DNA of 64,000 nt. It comes from Thermomonas fusca DSM 15424. Lineage in GTDB: Bacteria; Pseudomonadota; Gammaproteobacteria; Xanthomonadales; Xanthomonadaceae. The number at the start of each line of letters is the position of its first letter. Within the stretch, counting starts at the first letter, position 1. Shown piece after piece: positions 7,606 to 15,691 of the stretch. Location: contig NZ_AUIV01000002.1 in assembly GCF_000423885.1 (NCBI RefSeq), positions 124,001-188,000 on the forward strand. The letters run 5' to 3'. A program made the translations under genes and the position numbers. Under the pieces are notes generated by a model. The model made no database searches and had not been told where the DNA came from. It saw only the letters and a program-made list of their open reading frames with translations.

Positions 7606-9246
7606 TCAGCTGGCCTTGCTGCCCCGGAGCCGCGCGACATGCGCAGGCGGCATGAAGGCATCGCTGCGCGCTTGCTGCCAGAACTCGCGGAACACCGCGT
7701 GCTCGGGCAGGCGCCCCCCCAGCAACTCGCCTGGTTCCAGGTAGCGATACAACGCCGACAGCGAACGAACTTCGAATGGGGATACCCGACGCAGGATGTG
7801 TTCCGGGCCCAGCTGGTCGGGGTGCTCCAGCCCCGCCGCGCACAGCAGGTCGCGCAGCGCGCGCACGGTGTTGGTGTGGAAGGTGGCCACGCGCACCGAC
7901 TTGTCGGCCACGTCCAGCTGCTTCCAGCGCGCCGGATCCTGGGTGGCGATGCCAGTGGGGCAGCGGTTGGTATGGCAGCTCAGCGACTGGATGCAGCCCA
8001 GCGCGAACATGTAGCCACGCGCGGCGTTGCACCAGTCCGCGCCCATCGCCAGCGCGCGGGCGATGTCGAAGGCGCTGACGATCTTGCCGGCGGCGCCGAT
8101 CTTGATGCGCTCGCGTAGGCCCAGCCCGACCAGGGTGTTGTGCACCAGCATCAGGCCCTCGTGCATCGGCACCCCGACATGGTCGACGAATTCCGCCGGC
8201 GCCGCGCCGGTGCCGCCTTCCGCGCCATCGACGACGATGAAGTCCGGCAGCAGTTGCGGGTTGGCTTCGGCCTGTTCCTGCATCGCCTTGGCGATGCCGA
8301 ACCATTCCCACGGATGTCCGATGGCCAGCTTGAAGCCCACCGGCTTGCCGCCCGACAGCTCGCGCAGCCGCGCCACGAACTGCAGCAGCCCCAGGGGCGT
8401 GGAAAAGGCCGAGTGCGCAGCCGGAGAAACGCAGTCTTGGCCCATCGGCACGCCACGGGTGGCGGCGATTTCGGCGCTGAGTTTGGCCGCCGGCAGGATG
8501 CCGCCGTGGCCGGGCTTGGCGCCCTGCGACAGCTTGACCTCGATCATCTTGACCTGCGGCTCGACCGCCTGCGCGGCGAACCGCTCCTCGCTGAAGCTGC
8601 CGTCGTCGTTGCGGCAGCCGAAGTAGCCGGAGCCCAGTTCCCACACCAGGTCGCCGCCGCCCTCGCGGTGGTAGGGCGAAATCGAGCCTTCGCCGGTGTC
8701 GTGGTAGAAGCCGCCGCGCTTGGCGCCGACGTTGAGCGCATGGATGGCGGCGGCGGACAGCGCGCCGAAGCTCATCGCCGAGATGTTGAACACGCTGGCC
8801 GAATACGGCCGGGCGCAGCCGGCGCCGATGACGATGCGGAAGTCATGGTCGGGGATTGCCGTCGGCGCCAGCGAATGGTTGATCCATTCGTAATCGATGC
8901 CGTACACATCCTGCAGCGTGCCGAACGGGCGCACGTCGTTGACGTGCTTGGCGCGCTGGTAAATCAGCGCGCGCTGTTCGCGCGAGAACGGCACCTCGGC
9001 GGTGTCGGACTGGATGAAGTACTGGCGCATTTCCGGGCCGATGGTTTCCAGCCCGTAGCGGAAGTGCGCCAGCAGCGGGTAGTTGCGGCGCAGCGTGCTC
9101 TTGCGTTGCAGCAGGTCGGCAGTGCCCAGTACAGCCAGCGCACCGAACCCCGCCACGCCCCACCACCAGTGCGGGTTCGCGAGGGCCAGCAGCAGTGCCA
9201 GCACGGCCAGGACAATGCTGGCGAGATAGGCGGAGTATCGGATCAC
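7606..9246 (-). CDS. FMN-binding glutamate synthase family protein
   Basis: 546 aa with two hydrophobic segments at the N-terminus (about 8-45), so probably membrane-attached. The rest is the TIM-barrel FMN domain of glutamate synthase large subunits, with recognisable stretches such as MSFGALS, KRGGFYHDTGEGSISPYH and GADWCNAARGYMFALGC. It lacks the amidotransferase and the C-terminal beta-helix domain of true GltB, so it is not complete glutamate synthase. Family members are widespread in proteobacteria and their substrate is not established. GTG start, chosen because of an AAGGAG box 6 bases upstream. No partner small subunit is nearby. Confidence 0.9.
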   Translation of the reverse strand: MIRYSAYLASIVLAVLALLLALANPHWWWGVAGFGALAVLGTADLLQRKSTLRRNYPLLAHFRYGLETIGPEMRQYFIQSDTAEVPFSREQRALIYQRAKHVNDVRPFGTLQDVYGIDYEWINHSLAPTAIPDHDFRIVIGAGCARPYSASVFNISAMSFGALSAAAIHALNVGAKRGGFYHDTGEGSISPYHREGGGDLVWELGSGYFGCRNDDGSFSEERFAAQAVEPQVKMIEVKLSQGAKPGHGGILPAAKLSAEIAATRGVPMGQDCVSPAAHSAFSTPLGLLQFVARLRELSGGKPVGFKLAIGHPWEWFGIAKAMQEQAEANPQLLPDFIVVDGAEGGTGAAPAEFVDHVGVPMHEGLMLVHNTLVGLGLRERIKIGAAGKIVSAFDIARALAMGADWCNAARGYMFALGCIQSLSCHTNRCPTGIATQDPARWKQLDVADKSVRVATFHTNTVRALRDLLCAAGLEHPDQLGPEHILRRVSPFEVRSLSALYRYLEPGELLGGRLPEHAVFREFWQQARSDAFMPPAHVARLRGSKAS

Positions 9247-9267
9247 GGCGCTCCTTCGTCGTCAGGC

Positions 9268-9354
9268 TGGTGCCCGGAGTCGGGGTCGAACCGACATGGC
9301 CTTGCGGCCGAGGGATTTTAAGTCCCTTGCGTTTACCAGTTTCGCCATCCGGGC
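9268..9354 (-). tRNA. tRNA-Leu (anticodon TAA)
   Basis: 87 bases with encoded CCA. On the minus strand the acceptor arm GCCCGGA pairs with TCCGGGC; the anticodon arm AGGGA/TCCCT encloses CTTAAAA, giving anticodon TAA. The long variable arm (CGGCCGCAAGGCC region) identifies a class II tRNA such as Leu. The T-arm has GGTTCGACCC. Confidence 0.97.
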
Positions 9355-9408
9355 TGCCCGACAAAGCTTACGCGATCGTGCGCGCGCTTCGTTGACGGCC
9401 GCACCAAG

Positions 9409-10272
9409 TCACTCCAGTTGCGACTGGGCGTACGCCGCGTCCAGCGCTTCCATCGCATCCAGCGGCTTGGCCTGCGCGGCCTTCTCGTAGGCTGCCGCGG
9501 CGGCGTCCTCGTTGCGGCGCTCGTCCAGCAACAGCAACACGTTGCCGTGCTCGATATGTGCGATCGGCGAGGCCGGGGTCAGCTTCAACGCTTCCCTGAT
9601 GTGCTTGTCCGCCTCCGAGGCCTTGGCGCCGTAGGTCAGGCCGCCGATCATCGCGCCGATCTTGCCGATGATCTCGGCGTGGTACAGCGCCAGCGCGGTA
9701 TGCGCCTCTGCGTGTTTCGGCGCCAGCGCCAGCGCGGCGTCCAGCGCGGCACGCACCTTGCCGGCGATGCCCTGCTTCAGCGCCTTGGCGATCGACAGAC
9801 CCTGGCTGTAGCGGCCCAGCGCGAAGGCGTGGCGGTAGTGGCTGTTGGGCTCGCCTGGCAGCGCCTTGATCGCCGCCTCCGCCAGCGCCGCCGCGCGCTC
9901 GAAGCGCTTGAGCTTCTCGTCTTCATCGTCGACCAGGTAAGTGGCATGGATGCCGATGGCTTTCACCGCCACCGACGCACCCACCGGCCCCAGCGCTTCG
10001 CCCGCCTCGAACGCGGCCATGAAGTCGCCGCGATGGAACGCGCGCCACGCGTCCTGCAGCGCCGTGGCCAGCGCATCGGCATCTAGCTTCGGCGCGGCCT
10101 TGCCGGCCGCCTTCAGCAGCGCGGCGGCGCGCTTGGCATCGGGGAATGGTTCGCAGTCGCCGGCGTGCAGCTTCGGCCAGGCTTTCTTCAGCGCGTCGCC
10201 GGCATGGGCAAAGGCTTTGGCGTCGAGTGGAAATGCGGCCCAGGCGGAAGCGGCGGATTTCTTGCTGGCCAT
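9409..10272 (-). CDS. TPR-like helical repeat protein of unknown function
   Basis: 287 aa from the ATG at 10272 (MASKK); a longer reading from 10332 is possible but begins with low-complexity sequence. The protein is made of amphipathic Ala-rich helices with TPR-like pairs, for example HAEAHTALALYHAEIIGKIGA and ASPIAHIEHGNVLLLLDE (each a helix pair). No signal peptide or membrane segment is visible, so it is probably cytoplasmic. TPR proteins act as binding scaffolds; nothing around it (tRNA on one side, small ORF on the other) points to a partner. Confidence 0.7.
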   Translation of the reverse strand: MASKKSAASAWAAFPLDAKAFAHAGDALKKAWPKLHAGDCEPFPDAKRAAALLKAAGKAAPKLDADALATALQDAWRAFHRGDFMAAFEAGEALGPVGASVAVKAIGIHATYLVDDEDEKLKRFERAAALAEAAIKALPGEPNSHYRHAFALGRYSQGLSIAKALKQGIAGKVRAALDAALALAPKHAEAHTALALYHAEIIGKIGAMIGGLTYGAKASEADKHIREALKLTPASPIAHIEHGNVLLLLDERRNEDAAAAAYEKAAQAKPLDAMEALDAAYAQSQLE

Positions 10273-10400
10273 GCGGCGATGCCCTGATTGAGGTCCGGCG
10301 GCCAGCATCCCGCCGCCCGCGTCCGCTGACAAGGGGCGATAGTGTGTTTGCTCGACGGCGCCGGCCCAGCCTGCGCATATCCCCGCCCCCGGAACACGCC

Positions 10401-10556
10401 ATGCCAGCTCGCCGGAAGCCCTCTTCCCGCCGCGCCCCAGCGGTGTTCTTCACGCCGACGCCGCGCCATCTGTGGCTGGCGGCGCTGGGCCTGCTGGCGA
10501 CCGTGCGCCGGCTGTTGCCAACGACCGGCGCGCGTCGCGGCAGGCCGCCCAAGTAG
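10401..10556 (+). CDS. Possible small basic membrane protein (51 aa)
   Basis: ATG at 10401, stop at 10556. The peptide has an Arg/Lys/Ser-rich N-terminus, one hydrophobic stretch (LWLAALGLLA, about 24-33) and an Arg/Pro-rich end. It is divergently placed from the TPR gene and convergent with the TetR gene, filling an otherwise empty gap. Upstream only a weak GGAA element is seen. It could be a real small protein or chance coding in GC-rich DNA. Confidence 0.35.
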   Translation: MPARRKPSSRRAPAVFFTPTPRHLWLAALGLLATVRRLLPTTGARRGRPPK

Positions 10557-10577
10557 CGCGGCCCCGCGCCACCGCGT

Positions 10578-11204
10578 TCAGTCGAGGTAGGCGCTGGTCA
10601 GGGTATTGAGGTGCACGCGTTCGGCGTCGCGCAGGAACGGCGCGACCAGCATCATCACCTGCACGATGCCGTCGCGGATCGACGCCTGTTCGTCCTTGTC
10701 GCCGCGCGCCGCGGCGTAGTTCATCCAGAAAGTGGCGATCACCAGCACGTTGGTGGCGGCGGCGTCCAGCTCGACAGCGGACGCGCGCATCACCCCCGCC
10801 TGCACCAGCCCGCGCATCACCATGTGCGCCTGCTCGTCGGCGCGCTTGAGGATGCGTGCGAAGCGCAGCCGCAGGCGGCGGTTGCGGCTGAGGATGTCGA
10901 CCAGGTCGCGGTACAGGAAGCGGTAGTCCCAGATGCACTCGAACACCAGGTGCAACTGCAGCCACACGTCTTCCAGGCCCGGCAGCCGGCCTTCCGGGGC
11001 GGACAGCGCGGCATCCATCCGCGCTTCGTAGCCGGCGAACAGCTGCTCGATGATGTCGTCCTTGTTGCGGAAGTGGTAGTACAGGTTGCCGGGGCTGATC
11101 TCCAGCTCGTCGGCGATATGGTTGGTGGTGACGTTCGGCTCGCCCTGCGCGTTGAACATCGAAAGCGACGCATCGAGGATGCGCTGGCGGGTCTGCCTTG
11201 CCAT
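10578..11204 (-). CDS. TetR/AcrR family transcriptional regulator
   Basis: 208 aa from the ATG at 11204. The N-terminal helix-turn-helix is clear: RQRILDASLSMFNAQGE, then TTNHIADELEISPGNLYYHF with the usual K-D-x-I-I-E-Q-L-F continuation. The remaining 150 residues form the helical ligand-binding domain. Its start is 11 bases after the acyl-CoA-binding protein stop, so the two form an operon, divergent from the FAR-like reductase at 11619. This layout suggests a repressor that senses an acyl-CoA or related lipid and controls both units; the ligand is inference. Confidence 0.9.
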   Translation of the reverse strand: MARQTRQRILDASLSMFNAQGEPNVTTNHIADELEISPGNLYYHFRNKDDIIEQLFAGYEARMDAALSAPEGRLPGLEDVWLQLHLVFECIWDYRFLYRDLVDILSRNRRLRLRFARILKRADEQAHMVMRGLVQAGVMRASAVELDAAATNVLVIATFWMNYAAARGDKDEQASIRDGIVQVMMLVAPFLRDAERVHLNTLTSAYLD

Positions 11205-11215
11205 GCCGGGCTCCG

Positions 11216-11473
11216 TCAGGCGGTGAGGTTCTTCACCAGGTCCACGTACTTCTGCATCGCCTGTTCCTGCGCGGTGCCCTTGAGCTTGGCCCAGGCCTCG
11301 TACTTGGCGGTGCCGACGAAGTCGAAGAAGCCGGGCTTGGGTCCGCTGACGTCGCCTTCCGAGCCCTGCTTGTAGAGCGCATACAGGCGCAGCAGGGTGT
11401 CGTTGTCCGGGCGCTCGGCCAGCGCATGCACGTCCTTGGCGGCTTGCTCGAAAAGGGCTTTCAGGTCGGCCAT
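11216..11473 (-). CDS. Acyl-CoA-binding protein
   Basis: 85 aa, the normal length for ACBP. It has the four-helix family pattern: LFEQAAKDV, then LYALYKQGSEGDV, GPKPGFFDFVGTAKYEAW and a final helix ending YVDLVKNL. The residues that hold the acyl-CoA (Tyr of LYALYKQ, Lys of YKQ, the KYEAW helix) are present. ACBPs bind long-chain acyl-CoA in the cytoplasm and pass it to enzymes. Here it is paired with a TetR regulator and faces a fatty acyl-CoA reductase-like gene, a likely user of its cargo. Confidence 0.93.
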   Translation of the reverse strand: MADLKALFEQAAKDVHALAERPDNDTLLRLYALYKQGSEGDVSGPKPGFFDFVGTAKYEAWAKLKGTAQEQAMQKYVDLVKNLTA

Positions 11474-11618
11474 CGCGTATCCCCCTTGCGTGAGGCGGCC
11501 ATCTGACCATGCGTCCCGGCACCGGTCAATACGGCGGGGAATTGTCGCGCGGACGCGGCTCTGGCAACGTAGCGGCAGCGGGCGCGCAACGCGCCGGGCA
11601 AGCCTGAGGGGATGCGCA

Positions 11619-13607
11619 ATGGCTTATTTCGTGACCGGCGGCACCGGTTTCATCGGCCGCTTCCTGATCGACAACCTGCTCAAGCGCAAGGGCACGATCC
11701 ATGTGCTGGTGCGCAAGGACTCGATGAAGAAATTCGAGGTACTGGCGAAGCAGCGCGGCTGGGACCGCAAGCGCGTGCTGCCGGTCGCCGGTGAGATGAC
11801 CGCGCCGAAATGCGGGCTGTCCGCCGCGCAGCTGCGCGCGCTGTCCGGCAAGGTGAAGCACTTTTTCCACCTGGCCGCGATCTACGACATGGCCGCCAAA
11901 CCCGATGCATTGCATGCGGCCAACATCGACGGCACCCGCAACGCGCTGGATCTGGCCGTGGCGATCAAGGCTGGTTGTTTCCACCACACCAGCTCGATCG
12001 CCGCCGCTGGCATGTATCCGGGCGTGTTCCGCGAGGACATGTTCGAGGAAGCCGAAGGGCTGGACGACCCCTACCTGCGCACCAAGCACGAGTCGGAAGG
12101 CCTGGTGCGCGCGGAGAAGCGGATCAGGTGGCGGATCTACCGCCCCGGCATGGTGGTGGGTCATTCGAAGACCGGCGAGATCGACAAGATCGACGGCCCC
12201 TACTACTTCTTCACCTTCCTCAAGAAGCTGCGCCAGGCGCTGCCGCCGTGGATGCCGACGCTGGGCATCGAGGGTGGCCGGGTCAACATCGTGCCGGTGG
12301 ATTTCGTGGCCGACGCGATGGACCACATCGCCCACAGGCCGCGCCTGGATGGCCACTGCTTCCACCTGACCGACCCGGAGCCGCTGCGCGTCGGCGAGGC
12401 GATGAACACCTTCGCCCGCGCCGGCCACGCACCGGAGATGACCATGCGCATCGACGCACGCATGTTCGCCTTCCTGCCCGGCAGCGTGCGCATGGCAGTG
12501 GGCAGCCTGCCGCCGGTGCGACGCTTCATCGGCATGCTGCTGCGCGACTTCAAGATCCCGAAGGAAACCCTGAAGTTCATCACCTACCCCACCCGCTTCG
12601 ACAACCGCGAGGCCGAACGCGCGCTCAAGGGCAGCGGGATCGCGGTGCCGCGGCTGGAGGACTACGCCTGGCGGCTGTGGGATTACTGGGAGCGCCACCT
12701 CGACCCCGACCTGTTCATCGACCACAGCCTGAAGGGCAAGGTCCGCAACAAGGTGGTGGTGATCACCGGCGGCTCCTCCGGTATCGGCCTTGCCACCGCG
12801 CAGAAGGTGGCGGCGGCCGGCGCGGTCACGGTGATCGTGGCGCGCGGCGAAGAGGAGCTGTTCAAGGCGCGCGATGCGATGAAGGCCGCCGGCGGCAAGG
12901 TATTCGCCTACACCGCCGACCTGGCCGACATGGCCGACTGCGACCGGCTGGTGGCGACGATCCTGCAGGAACACGGCCAGGTGGACGTGCTGGTCAACAA
13001 CGCCGGGCGTTCGATCCGGCGTTCGATCGAGGCCAGTTACGACCGCTTCCACGATTTCGAGCGGACCATGCAGCTGAACTACTTCGGCAGCATCCGCCTG
13101 ATCATGGGCTTCATGCCGTCGATGACCCAGCGCCGCAAGGGCCACATCATCAACATCAGTTCGATCGGGGTGCTCGCCAGCTCGCCGCGCTTTGCCGCCT
13201 ACGTCGCCAGCAAGGCCGCGCTGGATGCGTTCAGCCGCTGCGCGCAGGGCGAGCTGTCCGGCAAGGGGATCAGCTTCACCACCATCAACATGCCGCTGGT
13301 GAAGACCCCGATGATCGCGCCGACCAAGATGTACGACAGCGTGCCCACCCTGACCTCGGACGAAGCGGCCGATCTGGTGGTGAAGGGCATCATCGAACGC
13401 CCCAGCCGCATCGCCACGCGCCTCGGCATCTTCGCCGCGCTGGTCAACGCGGTGGCGCCGAAGGCCTACGAGGCGGTGATGAGCACGGCCTTCGAGCTGT
13501 TCCCGGACTCAGCCGCGGCCAAGGGCGACAAGCAGGCGCTGCGCGACCAGACGCCCAGCCAGGAACAGATCGCCTTCGCCTCGCTGATGCGCGGCGTGCA
13601 CTGGTAG
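11619..13607 (+). CDS. Two-domain fatty acyl-CoA reductase-like SDR (Marinobacter FAR type)
   Basis: 662 aa from the ATG at 11619. First domain: extended SDR with NADP motif TGGTGFIG (6-13) and active-site YLRTK (Tyr152, Lys156). Second domain from about 375: classical SDR with TGGSSGIG (383-390), NNAG, NISSIG (Ser514/515) and YVASK (Tyr528, Lys532). Length, domain order and many blocks match, as I remember it, the Marinobacter reductase that turns fatty acyl-CoA or acyl-ACP into fatty alcohol via the aldehyde. Examples are FREDMFEEAE, PYLRTKHESE, RIYRPGMV.GHS and TTINMPLVKTPMIAPTK. The divergent ACBP and TetR genes fit a lipid-reducing role. Many databases name it only SDR family oxidoreductase. 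Confidence 0.88.
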   Translation: MAYFVTGGTGFIGRFLIDNLLKRKGTIHVLVRKDSMKKFEVLAKQRGWDRKRVLPVAGEMTAPKCGLSAAQLRALSGKVKHFFHLAAIYDMAAKPDALHAANIDGTRNALDLAVAIKAGCFHHTSSIAAAGMYPGVFREDMFEEAEGLDDPYLRTKHESEGLVRAEKRIRWRIYRPGMVVGHSKTGEIDKIDGPYYFFTFLKKLRQALPPWMPTLGIEGGRVNIVPVDFVADAMDHIAHRPRLDGHCFHLTDPEPLRVGEAMNTFARAGHAPEMTMRIDARMFAFLPGSVRMAVGSLPPVRRFIGMLLRDFKIPKETLKFITYPTRFDNREAERALKGSGIAVPRLEDYAWRLWDYWERHLDPDLFIDHSLKGKVRNKVVVITGGSSGIGLATAQKVAAAGAVTVIVARGEEELFKARDAMKAAGGKVFAYTADLADMADCDRLVATILQEHGQVDVLVNNAGRSIRRSIEASYDRFHDFERTMQLNYFGSIRLIMGFMPSMTQRRKGHIINISSIGVLASSPRFAAYVASKAALDAFSRCAQGELSGKGISFTTINMPLVKTPMIAPTKMYDSVPTLTSDEAADLVVKGIIERPSRIATRLGIFAALVNAVAPKAYEAVMSTAFELFPDSAAAKGDKQALRDQTPSQEQIAFASLMRGVHW

Positions 13608-13635
13608 CGATCATCCACCGTTCGTGGTCTCCGGC

Positions 13636-13755
13636 GTTGCCCCCACCGGGGCGGGCCGGGGCTGGAGACCATCGGCGACATGGATGTCGCCGATGAGCCT
13701 ACATGGACGTATTTACGGCGTGTCTCCAGACGCGGCCCGCACTGGTGGGGGCAAC
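13636..13755. repeat. Nested palindromic element between convergent genes
   Basis: A 120-base element that folds back on itself. From outside in: GTTGCCCCCACC (13636-13647) pairs with 13744-13755; GCGGGCCG (13651-13658) with 13733-13740; CTGGAGAC (13662-13669) with 13722-13729; ATCGGCGACA (13671-13680) with 13685-13694. All four arm pairs are perfect. The unpaired part 13695-13721 includes GACGTATTTACGGCGTG. It sits between the FAR-like gene and the M1 peptidase, which converge. It resembles a REP/MITE-type element. Confidence 0.8.
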
Positions 13756-13762
13756 CGCGAGA

Positions 13763-15490
13763 TCAACGCTCCCCAGCCGCCGCTTTCGCCCGCGCCACCG
13801 CATCCTTCTGGTACTCGGCCACATGCGGCAACTCGCGCAGCACCTTCGAGTGCGGATCGAGCGTGTAGCTCTCGCCCGCCGCCAGCGCGATCCGGCCGCG
13901 CCCGTCCGTCATCGGCACGTCCACCACGCGCTTGCCTGCGCGCACCTGCACCGGCATCGGAAACGGCTTGTCGCCTTCGGTCTTCCAAACCAGTGCGAGG
14001 CCGGCGGCGTCCCGCGTCGCCACCAGCTCCGGCAATTTCACCGAACGCAGATAGACGTCGAAGAACCAGCCGTAGTCGCTGCCGGTGATGCGGTTGACCA
14101 GCGCAACGTAGTCCCGGGTGGAGGCGTAGCGCGGGCGGAAGTTGCCCGGCTTCGGCGCATCGGTGCCGTAGACCAGTTCGCGGGTAGCGCGGAAGAAGGC
14201 CGCATCGCCGATCAGCCCGCGCAGGGTGTGCAGCATCAGCGCACCCTTGTAGTACACGTCATTGCCGGGCCCGCGGTCGGCGCTGGAGACATCCTTCTCC
14301 ACCATGCTGCGGCCAGCGACGATGGGATGGCGCAGCATCAGCGTCGAGCGCATCTTCATCAGCGCCGCCATGTATTCCATGTCGCCGCGCAGCCACTGCA
14401 GGTACAGCGGCTGCATGTAGGTGCCGTAGCCTTCGTGCAGCCAGAAGTCGTCCCAGTCGACGTTGGTCAGCTGGTTGCCGAACCACTCGTGCGCGAACTC
14501 GTGCTGCAGCAGCCAGTCGTAGCCGGTCTCCGCCTTCTTGTAGTCGTTGCCGTAGGCATTGATGGTCTGGTGTTCCATGCCCAGGTGCGGGGTTTCGACC
14601 ACGCCCATCTTCTCGTCGGCGAATGGGTACGGGCCGATTACTTCCTCGAAGAAGTCCAGCATCGGCGCGAACTCGGCGAACAGGCCCTCGGCCTTGGCCT
14701 TGTTGCCCTTCAGATACCAGAAGCGCAGCGGGGTGGTGTTGCCGAAGCGCGAGCTGTAGTCGCCTTGCAGCACCTCATAGGGGCCGATGTTGAGGGCGAT
14801 GGCATAGGTGTCGGGAAGCTTTGCGCGCCAGTGATAGGTGCGCCAGCCATCGCGCTCCTCCATGCCCTCGGCGATGCCGTTGCCCGCCGCCACCAGGGGG
14901 CTTGGCACGGCGATGTGCTGCACCACCTCCAGCGGTTTGCCCATCGGATGATCGATGCAGGGCCACAGCAGGTCGCAGCCCTCGCCCTGCACTGCCGTGG
15001 CGATCCACGGCTCGCCGGTCGGGGCCTTGGCCCAGACGATGCCGCCATCCCACGGCGCCTTCTTCGCCTCGTGCATCTGGCCGCCGTAGCGGATCCGCAG
15101 GGTGGCCTGTCCGCCCGCCGCCAGCGGCTGCGGCAGCTCCACCTGCATTCGGCCTTCGGGGTTGCGCCAATGGGCGGCATCGACCTCCGCGCCATCCACC
15201 TCCACCCGCTCGATGGCGTAGTTGCGGTCCAGATCCACCACCAGCCGCTGCACTTCCTGCGAGACGCGGAAACGCAGCGTGGCGTCGCCCTGCAGGCACT
15301 GCCGCGCAGGATCGACGCGGAACGACAGCTCGGCCTTCTCGATCACCGAGGCCAACTGTTCTGGCGTGCGCGGCAGGCCCGTTGCCGCGGTGGTTGGGGT
15401 CAACTCCGGTTGCTGCGCGGAGACGGCAGCAGGGATCAGCAGCGCGGCAACGGCGATGGCAAGGGCGAAGCAACGGGCGGGCGCGGGCAT
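13763..15490 (-). CDS. M1 family zinc metallopeptidase, exported
   Basis: 575 aa from the ATG at 15490, which opens a clean signal peptide (about 1-25); upstream in-frame starts would place 11 or more residues before it. Zinc site HEFAH (His330, His334) with Glu353 in WLHEGYG, the HExxH-x18-E signature of gluzincins. The beta-sandwich N-domain precedes it. The exopeptidase GxMEN motif is represented by GMEHQ (Gly-Met-Glu-His), so N-terminal substrate recognition may differ from PepN. It should act in the periplasm or outside the cell on peptides. Shorter than PepN (870 aa), in the range of the secreted M1 subgroup. Confidence 0.9.
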   Translation of the reverse strand: MPAPARCFALAIAVAALLIPAAVSAQQPELTPTTAATGLPRTPEQLASVIEKAELSFRVDPARQCLQGDATLRFRVSQEVQRLVVDLDRNYAIERVEVDGAEVDAAHWRNPEGRMQVELPQPLAAGGQATLRIRYGGQMHEAKKAPWDGGIVWAKAPTGEPWIATAVQGEGCDLLWPCIDHPMGKPLEVVQHIAVPSPLVAAGNGIAEGMEERDGWRTYHWRAKLPDTYAIALNIGPYEVLQGDYSSRFGNTTPLRFWYLKGNKAKAEGLFAEFAPMLDFFEEVIGPYPFADEKMGVVETPHLGMEHQTINAYGNDYKKAETGYDWLLQHEFAHEWFGNQLTNVDWDDFWLHEGYGTYMQPLYLQWLRGDMEYMAALMKMRSTLMLRHPIVAGRSMVEKDVSSADRGPGNDVYYKGALMLHTLRGLIGDAAFFRATRELVYGTDAPKPGNFRPRYASTRDYVALVNRITGSDYGWFFDVYLRSVKLPELVATRDAAGLALVWKTEGDKPFPMPVQVRAGKRVVDVPMTDGRGRIALAAGESYTLDPHSKVLRELPHVAEYQKDAVARAKAAAGER

Positions 15491-15691
15491 GCAGCGGCAT
15501 CCAGTGGAACGATCGCCTACCATCGCACGGGGCACCGGACTGGCAGGTCTGTCGTTAGTCATGCCGGGGCAAAGCTGAATGCCTGCTGGCAAGCGGGCTC
15601 TTGCACGGAAAACCTCAGCTTCGATTCATCGCGCAAACCGCTAACTGCACGTGAGGGCCGCGAATGGTTCGCGCCCCGGGGAGACGAGACC

